From Bacteroidia bacterium (GTDB lineage Bacteria; Bacteroidota; Bacteroidia; Flavobacteriales; Flavobacteriaceae), in assembly GCA_030431695.1 (NCBI GenBank), contig JAUIIU010000025.1, positions 1 through 38,437 of the forward strand: a DNA stretch of 38,437 bases, read 5' to 3'. Positions within the stretch are counted from its first letter, which is position 1, and each line of letters starts with the position of its first letter. This document shows, piece after piece, positions 25,910-33,220 of this stretch. The notes beneath the pieces were generated by a model that was given only the letters and a program-made list of their open reading frames with translations, did no database searches and had not been told where the DNA came from. The position numbers were made by a program, and so were the translations under genes.

Positions 25910-27082
25910 TTACAGCTTCCTCCTCTCCTTCTCCTTCTTCAACAGGCTCAGCTCGCGGCTGGTCTGCCCGGCCACAGAGGTATTCTCTTCCGCTCTTCGT
26001 ATTAAATAAGGCATCACATCCTTTACCGGCCCAAAGGGGATGTATTTGGCTACATTATAGCCCTCGGCGGCCAGGTTGTAGCTAATGTGGTCGCTCATGC
26101 CGTATAACTGCCCAAACCATATCCTGGGATCGTTTTTCAGGATGCCCTTCTGCTCCATGATCTCCATGGCCAGGTAGCTGCTCATTTCGTTATGGCTACC
26201 CACAAACAGGTGGATATCCTCCAGGTTGTCCAGGATGTATTTCATGATCTCGTTGAAGTTGTCGTCGGTTTCGGCCTTGGTATTGCAGATCGGGGACGGA
26301 TACCCCTTATTCTCTGCCCTTTCACGCTCTTTCTCCATATAGGCACCACGAACGATCTTAAAGGCGGTCTTGTACCCTTTCGCTTTAGCCCGTGCATGAC
26401 GCTGTTTGAGGTGTTCGAGCCTGTCGTGCCGATAACATTGCAGCGTATCCCAAACCACGGCCTTTTCGGTATTGTACTTTTCCATCATGGCCTCGCACAA
26501 CTCATCCGCAGCCTTCTGCATCCAGGACTCCTCTGCATCGATAAGCAGGATCACGTCACATTCGCTGGCCACAGTACAGATAGCGTCGTAGCGGGCGACG
26601 ATTCGGTCCCATTCGGCCTGTTCGGATTCGTTAAGCTCCTTACCTTCGGTAACCTTGTTCCAAATATGAAAACGGCCCAGCCCGGTAGGTTTGAATACCG
26701 AGAACGGCATTGCCAGCTTATCCCGGGCAAAATAGGTTAGCTCGATGATCTTGTCGCGAGCGCGATCAAACTGACCTTCCTCCTCCTTCCCTTCAACTGA
26801 AAAGTCGAGAACAGAGTAAACATCGGCCTCGTACATCTTATCGACGGTCGACATACAGTCGCCTTCGTTAACGCCCCCGCAGAAATGGTCGAAAACCGTG
26901 GAACGAATCAAACCCTCCACAGGTAAATGCACATTCAGTGCAAATTTTGTCACAGCAGTGCCTATCTTCACCAGCGGTTCACTGGCGATCATCTTGAATA
27001 AAAAATAGGCCCTTTCGAGTTCCGGATCACTTTTAAGCTGAAACGCAACTTCGGTATTTTCAAAAAGCTTTTTAGATATCAT
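25910..27082 (-). CDS. proline dehydrogenase
   Basis: A 390-residue single-function proline dehydrogenase, which oxidises proline to pyrroline-5-carboxylate with FAD and passes electrons to quinone. The TIM-barrel signatures are present: DAEESWMQ, TAFKIVRGAYMEKERERA (substrate and flavin-binding segment), VGSHNE and FGQLYGMSDHIS, plus YIPFGPVKDVMPYLIRRAEEN, which includes the YLxRRxxEN proline-binding motif. Length fits the stand-alone enzyme, not the PutA fusion. The frame opens 24 codons earlier, but that part lies upstream of a promoter box; MISKKLFENTEVAF is the likely start. Divergent from aroB. Confidence 0.95.
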   Translation of the reverse strand: MISKKLFENTEVAFQLKSDPELERAYFLFKMIASEPLVKIGTAVTKFALNVHLPVEGLIRSTVFDHFCGGVNEGDCMSTVDKMYEADVYSVLDFSVEGKEEEGQFDRARDKIIELTYFARDKLAMPFSVFKPTGLGRFHIWNKVTEGKELNESEQAEWDRIVARYDAICTVASECDVILLIDAEESWMQKAADELCEAMMEKYNTEKAVVWDTLQCYRHDRLEHLKQRHARAKAKGYKTAFKIVRGAYMEKERERAENKGYPSPICNTKAETDDNFNEIMKYILDNLEDIHLFVGSHNEMSSYLAMEIMEQKGILKNDPRIWFGQLYGMSDHISYNLAAEGYNVAKYIPFGPVKDVMPYLIRRAEENTSVAGQTSRELSLLKKEKERRKL

Positions 27083-27101
27083 GAGAATAGGGTATTCTAA
27101 A

Positions 27102-27109
27102 CAAATATA
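27102..27109 (-). promoter_or_regulatory. -7 promoter box of the proline dehydrogenase gene
   Basis: Exact TAnnTTTG (TATATTTG) on the reverse strand, start predicted near 27095 and about 12 bases before the ATG at 27082. It is two bases from the opposing aroB box. Confidence 0.6.
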
Positions 27110-27111
27110 AT

Positions 27112-27119
27112 TAGATTTG
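27112..27119 (+). promoter_or_regulatory. -7 promoter box of aroB
   Basis: Exact TAnnTTTG (TAGATTTG); transcription would start near 27126, about 23 bases before the aroB ATG at 27149. No convincing -33 TTG. Confidence 0.6.
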
Positions 27120-27148
27120 GTATCACATAACATGACGAAAAGCATTTC

Positions 27149-28234
27149 ATGCAACAGTTAAAAAATATCGGTTCTGTCTATTGCGGGACACCAGCATGGA
27201 GCATTCTTAATTCTTATATCGAAGAGAGCGATCATTCCCGGGTGTACATAATAACCGACACTAACACACGCCAGCATTGCCTACCCAAATTACTGAACAG
27301 GATCAATTTCGAAAAGTCACCTCAGATACTCGAGATTTCGGCCGGGGAGCAATACAAGAATATCAATACATGCATGGAACTATGGCGGTCGCTTTCGCAA
27401 AACAATGCGGACCGCAACAGCCTGGTCATTAACCTTGGTGGTGGTGTAGTAACCGATCTAGGCGGGTTTGTGGCCTGTACTTTCAAGCGTGGGCTCGATT
27501 TCGTGAATATCCCAACCTCCCTCCTGGCAATGGTGGATGCCTCCATCGGAGGTAAGACCGGCGTAGACCTGGATTCACTTAAAAACCAGGTTGGGGTGAT
27601 ACGGGAGCCATCCCTGGTCATATTGGATGTAGATTTCCTGGACACCTTACCCCAGGCTCATATACGTTCGGGGCAGGCAGAAATGCTGAAGCACGGACTG
27701 GTCCGTTCCGAAGAATATTTCAACAACTGCCTGGATTTCAGTATCGAAAGCAAAAATTCCGAAGAACTTATCTGGGAATCGGTACAGATCAAACAACAGA
27801 TCGTCGAGGAAGACCCTATGGAGAAAGGACTTAGAAAGATACTCAACTACGGCCACACGCTTGGCCATGCTATCGAGTCGCATTTCCTGGAAACCCGTCC
27901 GAAGGCTCCTCTTTTGCACGGTGAGGCAATTGCGATTGGGATGATCCTTGCTACATATATTTCTTCGGAAATACTTAATTTTCCTAAAGACTCACTGGAA
28001 GAGATTAGCAACGGGATTCTGCAAATCTATGCCGGACAGCACTTTTCGGAATCGGATATAAAGTCGATCCGGGAACTGATGATCTACGACAAAAAGAATG
28101 AGAACGGACGGATCAATTTTGTCTTGCTGAAGGATTTTGGCGACCATGAGATAAATTGCGAAGTATCAGATTCACTGGTCCGGAAGGCGTTCGAATACTA
28201 CGCGGACGTTTGCGAAAAAATTACATTAGCGTAA
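27149..28234 (+). CDS. aroB: 3-dehydroquinate synthase
   Basis: A 361-residue enzyme that cyclises DAHP to 3-dehydroquinate, the second step of the shikimate pathway, using NAD and zinc. The NAD-binding INLGGGVVTDLGGFVA, the NIPTSLLAMVDASIGGKTGVD segment and the zinc ligands in GQAEMLKHGL (Glu), NYGHTLGHAIE (His) and LLHGEAIAIGM (His) are all present. Length is normal. It is divergent from proline dehydrogenase and followed by a small acidic protein gene. Confidence 0.97.
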   Translation: MQQLKNIGSVYCGTPAWSILNSYIEESDHSRVYIITDTNTRQHCLPKLLNRINFEKSPQILEISAGEQYKNINTCMELWRSLSQNNADRNSLVINLGGGVVTDLGGFVACTFKRGLDFVNIPTSLLAMVDASIGGKTGVDLDSLKNQVGVIREPSLVILDVDFLDTLPQAHIRSGQAEMLKHGLVRSEEYFNNCLDFSIESKNSEELIWESVQIKQQIVEEDPMEKGLRKILNYGHTLGHAIESHFLETRPKAPLLHGEAIAIGMILATYISSEILNFPKDSLEEISNGILQIYAGQHFSESDIKSIRELMIYDKKNENGRINFVLLKDFGDHEINCEVSDSLVRKAFEYYADVCEKITLA

Positions 28235-28236
28235 TG

Positions 28237-28265
28237 TTGGTGCAATGATTTTTTTATTAGATTTA
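28237..28265 (+). promoter_or_regulatory. possible promoter of the small acidic protein gene
   Basis: TTG at 28237-28239 and TAGATTTA (one mismatch to TAnnTTTG) at 28258-28265, 18 bases apart, about 25 bases before the ATG at 28291. Confidence 0.35.
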
Positions 28266-28290
28266 TCCGAGAAACTATCCAGTCCCCAAA

Positions 28291-28593
28291 ATGAAACGTA
28301 TCATCGTAGATTACAAAAAGCTGACTCCCGAAATTCTATCACTCCTGGTAGAAAAGTATCCAGACGGTTACGACGACGACCATGTGATCGTGTTTAAGAA
28401 CGCCCGCAACGAAACGGTAGAAGCTGTAGAGGTGCGAACCGAGGACTCCATTTACCTGGTCAAAGTAAGTTCTCGCCTGGCAACAACCATGGAAAATTTC
28501 GATGAAGACGATTATTCCGAGGACGAATTCGATGAGCCTATCAGCGAGGTTCCGGAAGATAAGAGCCCTGAGGGTGAGGAGGATGATTCCTGA
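28291..28593 (+). CDS. small acidic conserved protein
   Basis: A 100-residue protein. The first ~65 residues (MKRIIVDYKKLTPEILSLLVEKYPDGYDDDHVIVF...) look like a compact alpha/beta fold; the last ~33 are almost entirely D, E, S and P (FDEDDYSEDEFDEPISEVPEDKSPEGEEDDS) and are probably disordered. I recognise it as a small protein conserved near aroB in flavobacteria, sometimes misnamed DNA primase; there is no primase motif here. It may be cotranscribed with aroB. Ends 5 bases from the convergent DinB-like gene without a terminator in the gap. Confidence 0.8.
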   Translation: MKRIIVDYKKLTPEILSLLVEKYPDGYDDDHVIVFKNARNETVEAVEVRTEDSIYLVKVSSRLATTMENFDEDDYSEDEFDEPISEVPEDKSPEGEEDDS

Positions 28594-28598
28594 TTACA

Positions 28599-29114
28599 TC
28601 AAAGGTAGCGTTCCGAAATGACATCCCGGTGATGGATCTCGTGGCCGCAGATCAAGAAACCGGCCGCCCGCACAGTTAATACCGAGTTATTTGCTGTTCC
28701 CTTTCGCTTTAGCGTATCGTCACTAAAACTTCTGAACATTGCAATAGTAGCATCTCGCACACTGCTGAATTCGTTTAGCAGATCCTGCATTGAACGTTCA
28801 TTAGCATTGGAGTTGGCCGCAAATTCGTTTTCGTCGAAGCCGGGAAGGACAGCATCCTCCGTTCGTGCAAAATTCAATGCGCGAAAAACAAACATTCGCT
28901 CCGAGTCGACCAGGTGTAACAAGATCTCCTTGGGAGTCCATTTACCCGCTTCATAACGGAAATGCCTCTTTTCTTCGGGCAATGCATTAAAAAACTGAAG
29001 TGTATTCTGTTTTCCCTGGTCTAGTGATTCCACCAAAGGCAACTCCCCTACTTTGCTGATATAACCGCGGAAGTAAGGACCGTATTCGGAAGGGTCCAGG
29101 TCCCGGACTGTCAT
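28599..29114 (-). CDS. DinB-family (four-helix) protein
   Basis: A 171-residue protein of the DinB/YfiT-like metal-binding four-helix-bundle family. Three histidines in family positions are visible: H in KEILLHLVDSER and two in CGHEIHHRDVISERYL. Members include bacillithiol- and mycothiol-dependent transferases, but many have no known activity. The N-terminal YEAGKWTPKEILLH is typical of the subgroup common in Bacteroidota. Its start overlaps the stop of the Lrp-like gene by 4 bases, so the two form an operon. Confidence 0.85.
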   Translation of the reverse strand: MTVRDLDPSEYGPYFRGYISKVGELPLVESLDQGKQNTLQFFNALPEEKRHFRYEAGKWTPKEILLHLVDSERMFVFRALNFARTEDAVLPGFDENEFAANSNANERSMQDLLNEFSSVRDATIAMFRSFSDDTLKRKGTANNSVLTVRAAGFLICGHEIHHRDVISERYL

Positions 29115-29590
29115 ATTTCCTTAAATATAGAGTGCATCAGGCGCTTTTTGTCGTTGATGCTCTCTTCCAGGGAGATCATGGTTTCCGTACGAGTCACACC
29201 TTCGATATCGTCTATTCGATAGATAATTTCCTTAGCATGACTGGTATCTTTGGCCCGGATCTTACAGAAAATATTGAATTTGCCAGTTGTAACGTGCGCC
29301 ACAGTCACATAAGGGATCTCGTTTATACGCTCCAGTACGAACTGGGTCTGGGACGTTTTGTGTAGAAAAACACCTACATAGGCAATAAATGAATACCCGA
29401 GCTTCTTATAATCCAGGGTAAGGGAAGAACCTGTGATGATGCCGGCTTCTTCCATCTTCTTCACACGAACATGTACGGTTCCCGCAGAAATTCCTAGTTT
29501 TTTGGCAATATCCGTAAAGGGAGTCCGAGTGTTCTCGATCAGCATGTCCAGTATATGGTGGTCCGTGTCGTCTAGCTTGAATTTGGCCAT
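29111..29590 (-). CDS. Lrp/AsnC-family transcription regulator
   Basis: A 159-residue regulator with an N-terminal winged helix (about 5-60: DDTDHHILDMLIENTRTPFTDIAKKLGISAGTVHVRVKKMEEAGIITG) and a C-terminal RAM ligand-binding domain (about 70-150, GYSFIAYVGVFLHKTSQ ... HVTTGKFNIFCKIRAKD). Such proteins form octamers and sense amino acids. The effector cannot be read from the sequence. It is cotranscribed with the DinB-like gene, overlapping it by four bases. Confidence 0.93.
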   Translation of the reverse strand: MAKFKLDDTDHHILDMLIENTRTPFTDIAKKLGISAGTVHVRVKKMEEAGIITGSSLTLDYKKLGYSFIAYVGVFLHKTSQTQFVLERINEIPYVTVAHVTTGKFNIFCKIRAKDTSHAKEIIYRIDDIEGVTRTETMISLEESINDKKRLMHSIFKEI

Positions 29591-29634
29591 TTTATATAAT
29601 TTTTGGGGATATAGCTTTCAATTATACGACAAAA

Positions 29635-30795
29635 TTACCATAAATCCCTTGAATCAAATAAGGTGTTTTGTGAATTTTTTGTAATTATTGTTAATATTTT
29701 CTCACCAATTCCGGCTTTTTCCTGATAATTCAATAATGCGATGCCCTTATTTCCATCGTTTTCGTTGTGTGCGAAGCAGTCATCGAGATCACCAATGGTA
29801 TCCACTATAGATTCAAAGGAAATTTTACCATTTAATAATATCTCTTTATACTGAATTGCTACCGAAACGACCTCCGGGTAGCCTTCCACACGAACATTTC
29901 GAATAATGACGTCCTTATAGTTTACCCTGTTCTCCGGGATGAGAAAGTACTCTTTATATTCAGCCACTGCTTGATGTCCGTCAGTGATCCCAAAAAAGGT
30001 CAGAAAAGCATAAAATATGAGCTCCCTTGTATTTTCACGCTCGTAATCACCCGGGAAATGGCCAGCTTCGAAAAGAATGGTAGGAATCCCGGCCTTGCTG
30101 CATCTGTCCCCAACACAATTTATATTGAAGCTATCGTCGTAGCGCGCTACCTGCCCTGGGATCAACAGTTCCAATCGATTTCGCATTCTTACGATCTGCT
30201 CCATAGCCAACTTCCTAGCGCTGGTCACGTTCCTGTCCGGATCAGCAGCAGGAGCAAGAAATGACACGGTTGCAGGTTTGCCTTCCTCGGTACCATAAAT
30301 GGTGCGTTGATCGTGTAAATTCAGACAAAAATCAGGCTGAACCTCATCAATTAACTCCGAAAGCACCCGGCTTTCCAACTGGCTTAGTGCCATGGCATCA
30401 CGGTTCAGATCAATGCCATTGGCGTTCTCTCGAGTATATGCCAATGCACCATCCGGATTCAGAATAGGAACAAAAACAAAGGTATAATTGCCAAGAAAGG
30501 CCTTGATTTCTTCCTGGAGCACCTCTTTTTGAAGCATCATTTTCAGTAGATCGAACAACGCCTTGGTGGTTGTAGATTCGTTTCCGTGCATCTGGGACCA
30601 CCCTAAAACTTTTGTCGGACCCGTTCCAAGCTTCACCGAATGGATCGGCAAACCATTTTCTGACGAACCGATATCCTCGACACGAACAAAATCTCTGGCC
30701 GAATCCAACAGTGGAATAATGTGATCATTACAGATGTATCGACCGCTTAATTCACTCCTAAAATGAGCTTGATACCAGGATTGGATTTTCATCAT
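29635..30795 (-). CDS. M14-family zinc carboxypeptidase
   Basis: A 386-residue cytoplasmic-looking M14 peptidase (no signal peptide). Zinc ligands are H70 and E73 in MHGNESTTT and H161 in LNLHDQR; the substrate-binding NANGIDLNRDA and the catalytic Glu in TILFEAGHFPGD are also present. Members remove C-terminal residues or deacylate amino acids, so the substrate is open. Three starts are possible (30813, 30795, 30792); MMKIQSW at 30795 is chosen because it is next to operator-like site A and keeps the normal N-terminus. It is divergent from an XRE regulator across ~280 AT-rich bases with a set of operator-like sites. Confidence 0.85.
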   Translation of the reverse strand: MMKIQSWYQAHFRSELSGRYICNDHIIPLLDSARDFVRVEDIGSSENGLPIHSVKLGTGPTKVLGWSQMHGNESTTTKALFDLLKMMLQKEVLQEEIKAFLGNYTFVFVPILNPDGALAYTRENANGIDLNRDAMALSQLESRVLSELIDEVQPDFCLNLHDQRTIYGTEEGKPATVSFLAPAADPDRNVTSARKLAMEQIVRMRNRLELLIPGQVARYDDSFNINCVGDRCSKAGIPTILFEAGHFPGDYERENTRELIFYAFLTFFGITDGHQAVAEYKEYFLIPENRVNYKDVIIRNVRVEGYPEVVSVAIQYKEILLNGKISFESIVDTIGDLDDCFAHNENDGNKGIALLNYQEKAGIGEKILTIITKNSQNTLFDSRDLW

Positions 30796-30811
30796 AATTA
30801 CAAAGGTAAAC
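30796..30811. promoter_or_regulatory. operator-like site A, at the M14 gene start
   Basis: AATTACAAAGGTAAAC fits the shared pattern TTAC-N4-GTAAAC and touches the M14 start codon. On the reverse strand it contains an exact -7 box, TACCTTTG. Confidence 0.6.
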
Positions 30812-30819
30812 AAAGGCGT

Positions 30820-30835
30820 GTTTACAATTGTAAAC
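30820..30835. promoter_or_regulatory. operator-like site B, perfect palindrome
   Basis: GTTTACAATTGTAAAC is a perfect 16-bp palindrome, and the best match to the shared pattern. Centre-to-centre distance to site A is 24 bases. Confidence 0.7.
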
Positions 30836-30854
30836 AGAAACTATGGCTAATGTT

Positions 30855-30870
30855 GATGACTATGGTAAAC
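30855..30870. promoter_or_regulatory. operator-like site C, partial
   Basis: GATGACTATGGTAAAC keeps the right half GTAAAC and only AC of the left half. It is 35 bases from site B, the same spacing as D to E. Confidence 0.45.
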
Positions 30871-31033
30871 AAAATCGGTGAAATTCCGACCTAAACATGG
30901 TCGATTTTACAAACTGTTTATTAAAATTAAATTATAAAGCTCTATTTCAATATTTTAAATGAATTTATTTAATCTTATAATATAACTATGTTCATCTTAA
31001 TTCATAGAAAAAATGGTATAATTATGTATAATA

Positions 31034-31049
31034 TTTTACATTTGTAAAC
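31034..31049. promoter_or_regulatory. operator-like site D over the XRE promoter
   Basis: TTTTACATTTGTAAAC, one base from the palindrome in site B. It contains an exact forward -7 box (TACATTTG, 31037-31044), predicted to start transcription near 31051, 25 bases before the XRE ATG. A protein bound here would block that promoter. Confidence 0.7.
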
Positions 31050-31068
31050 GTTATTGAGATAAAGACCT

Positions 31069-31084
31069 TGTTACAATGGTAAAC
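31069..31084. promoter_or_regulatory. operator-like site E over the XRE start codon
   Basis: TGTTACAATGGTAAAC spans the start codon of the XRE gene (ATG at 31076), so the first codons ATG GTA AAC are part of the site. It is 35 bases from site D. Confidence 0.6.
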
Positions 31085-31480
31085 AGTGCTGATTTTGCGA
31101 AAAGACTACAAAAAATACTGGATTATTACGGTATTTCAGCCACTGCTTTTTCCGAAGAGATCGAGGTGAACCGCTCCACTATTTCGCACCTGCTTTCGGG
31201 TAGAAATAAACCCAGCCTGGATTTTGTGATGAAGGTGATCCAGCACTACCCCGAAGTTGGTTTGTATTGGTTGTTGAATGGAAAAGGCTCCTTCCCTGCC
31301 GAAACTCCGGAACCCCAAATTCCTGTAACTCCAATTCCGGAAGAAACGGCTTTTCAGTCTCAAGTGAACCCTTCCGAAGAAAAATTACAACAAAAAACAT
31401 CCTCACAGGAGCATACAGGAGAAATCGACAGGATCGTGATCTTCTATAAAGACGGAAGTTTTAAGGCGTATAAGAATTGA
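31076..31480 (+). CDS. XRE-type transcription regulator
   Basis: A 134-residue regulator. The helix-turn-helix lies at about 5-60 (FAKRLQKILDYYGISATAFSEEIEVNRSTISHLLSGRNKPSLDFVMKVI), a classic Cro/CI-type domain with the recognition helix NRSTISHLLSGR. A proline- and glutamine-rich linker follows, then a short conserved C-terminus (DRIVIFYKDGSFKAYKN). The start codon sits inside operator-like site E, and its promoter overlaps site D, so it probably represses itself and also the divergent M14 gene. A small lipoprotein gene follows. Cytoplasmic. Confidence 0.93.
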   Translation: MVNSADFAKRLQKILDYYGISATAFSEEIEVNRSTISHLLSGRNKPSLDFVMKVIQHYPEVGLYWLLNGKGSFPAETPEPQIPVTPIPEETAFQSQVNPSEEKLQQKTSSQEHTGEIDRIVIFYKDGSFKAYKN

Positions 31481-31520
31481 TTATTCTGCGATTTTTCGGA
31501 AATTTGTGCAAATTCCGGCC

Positions 31521-31895
31521 ATGCGACCCCTATTTTATCTGCTTTTACTATTCTCCCTAGGATCCTGCTATGAGGTAGAACGAAATTGCTCCGATTTCAA
31601 AACGGGCACTTTCACTTTCGAAGCAGTAAGCGGAACCGAGGTCTTTACAACAAGAATAGTGCGCAACGACAGCATTGAAGTGGAATATTACCAGGAAAAG
31701 GTGGATACGGCTGCGATCCGCTGGATCAACGACTGCGAATACGTCCTGCGAAAGCTTCATCCCAAGAACATGGCCGAAGAAAAGGCGATTCATATTAAGA
31801 TACTTACAACCAGGGACAACACCTATTCTTTCGAATTCAACGAAGTTGGGAAACCAAATAAAAGCAGAGCCTCAGCGGTAAAAGTGAGTGACTGA
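31521..31895 (+). CDS. small lipoprotein of unknown function
   Basis: A 124-residue protein with signal sequence MRPLFYLLLLFSLGSC and lipobox LGSC (C16), followed by a small beta-rich domain (KTGTFTFEAVSGTEVFTTRIVRNDSIEVEYY...) with a second pair of cysteines (NCSDF, NDCEYVL). The frame extends to a GTG five codons earlier, but the ATG at 31521 gives the right lipoprotein signal. Relatives in flavobacterial annotations are sometimes misnamed DNA topoisomerase IV, which nothing here supports. Upstream of terC in the same direction, possibly cotranscribed. Confidence 0.8.
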   Translation: MRPLFYLLLLFSLGSCYEVERNCSDFKTGTFTFEAVSGTEVFTTRIVRNDSIEVEYYQEKVDTAAIRWINDCEYVLRKLHPKNMAEEKAIHIKILTTRDNTYSFEFNEVGKPNKSRASAVKVSD

Positions 31896-31950
31896 GATTT
31901 AATGCAGGGTTCCACGAAATTCTTATTATTTTAGCTTCAAATTTCCGCTT

Positions 31951-32787
31951 ATGTTCGAAATCCTATCCTCTCCCGATGCGTTATTGGCTCTATTAACCCT
32001 TACCTTCCTGGAAATAGTCCTGGGTATCGATAACATCATCTTCATATCGCTGGCATCCAGTAAATTGAAGAAGGCCATGCAGCGAAGGGCCACGAACATA
32101 GGTCTGCTAATGGCCATGGTCATTCGTATTATCCTGCTCTTCGGGATCTCCTGGCTGGTGGCAATGGAAGCCCCCTTCTGGCACGTAAACCTTTCATGGT
32201 TCAAAGTGGGTGTGAGCGGCCAGGGACTCATATTATTTGCAGGAGGACTTTTCCTGTTGTACAAAAGTGTAAGCGAAATCCACGAAAAGGTTGAGGATAA
32301 AGGGCACGACGAACGGGAAGTGAAGAAAGGCCGGTCCGATTCTCTCACCCGAGCCATAGTTCAGATCACGCTTATCAATATAGTATTCTCATTCGATTCG
32401 ATACTGACAGCCGTAGGTATGACCAACGGAATTGGATCATCCCCCCAGGATGCCCTGATTATCATGATAATCGCGGTCGTGATATCGGTGGTGATCATGA
32501 TGCTTTTCGCAAATCCTGTGGGTCGATTCGTGAACAAACATCCAACGGTTCAGATCCTGGGTCTGTCTTTCCTAATCCTGATCGGCTTTATGCTTATTGC
32601 TGAAAGCGCTCACTTGTCACACCTGGTGGTTTTCGACCAGGAGATCGGTGCCATTCCGAAGGGATACCTTTATTTCACCATAGCATTCTCTATCTTCATA
32701 GAATTCCTGAATATGCGGTATCGCAAGAAGACCAGCGATATTGTGACGACAGTGGAGATCGATGAAGACGTAGCGGCGGAAGAGTAG
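31951..32787 (+). CDS. TerC-family membrane protein
   Basis: A 278-residue polytopic membrane protein with about seven helices, of the TerC family. The signature LEIVLGIDNIIFISLASSKL near residues 20-40 and the second FSFDSILTAVGMT near 150 carry the paired acidic residues (LGIDN and FSFDS) that are characteristic. Relatives are linked to tellurium resistance, manganese export and insertion of membrane proteins; the role here cannot be chosen from sequence. Convergent with mscL, the stop codons one base apart. Confidence 0.93.
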   Translation: MFEILSSPDALLALLTLTFLEIVLGIDNIIFISLASSKLKKAMQRRATNIGLLMAMVIRIILLFGISWLVAMEAPFWHVNLSWFKVGVSGQGLILFAGGLFLLYKSVSEIHEKVEDKGHDEREVKKGRSDSLTRAIVQITLINIVFSFDSILTAVGMTNGIGSSPQDALIIMIIAVVISVVIMMLFANPVGRFVNKHPTVQILGLSFLILIGFMLIAESAHLSHLVVFDQEIGAIPKGYLYFTIAFSIFIEFLNMRYRKKTSDIVTTVEIDEDVAAEE

Positions 32788-32788
32788 T

Positions 32789-33214
32789 CTATTTGTTCTT
32801 AAGCAGTTCGTTCTGCTCTTTGATCAATTCTTCGATATTGGACAGCAATTCAATGTTCTTGGGGGTTTCCACCTCTATATCTTTGGGATCTTCCGCCTTG
32901 CTCTTAAATCGGTTCATTCCTTTGATGACGATAAAGATGGTTAATGCGATGATCAAAAAGTCCACGAACACTTCGATGAGCTCACCATAACCGATTGCTA
33001 CTTCTTCCACGCCTTCCGAAGCCTCCCGAAGCACATATTTCCTATTAGTAAGTGTAACATCCTCAGTAAGCAAAGATAACGGCGGCATGATCACCTTCTT
33101 TACAAGTGTGCTCACCACGGCATTGAAGGCAGTACCAATGACTACCGCTACGGCCATATCGATCATATTTCCCTTAACGGCAAATTCCTTGAACTCCTGC
33201 AGAAATTTCTTCAT
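32789..33214 (-). CDS. mscL: large-conductance mechanosensitive channel
   Basis: A 141-residue MscL, the inner membrane valve that opens under hypo-osmotic shock. The N-terminal KKFLQEFKEFAVKGNMIDMAVAVVIGTAFNAVVSTLVKKVIMPPLS is the family signature (amphipathic helix plus TM1 with the gate), TM2 is IEVFVDFLIIALTIFIVIKGMNRF, and a charged C-terminal helix follows. It is 6 bases downstream of parC in the same direction, so it is in the parE-parC operon. Confidence 0.97.
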   Translation of the reverse strand: MKKFLQEFKEFAVKGNMIDMAVAVVIGTAFNAVVSTLVKKVIMPPLSLLTEDVTLTNRKYVLREASEGVEEVAIGYGELIEVFVDFLIIALTIFIVIKGMNRFKSKAEDPKDIEVETPKNIELLSNIEELIKEQNELLKNK

Positions 33215-33220
33215 TCTCGT

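Noticed and set aside
28237-28593. DNA primase assignment for the small acidic protein
   Set aside because: No zinc-binding or TOPRIM motif is present; the name seems to be a carried-over annotation.
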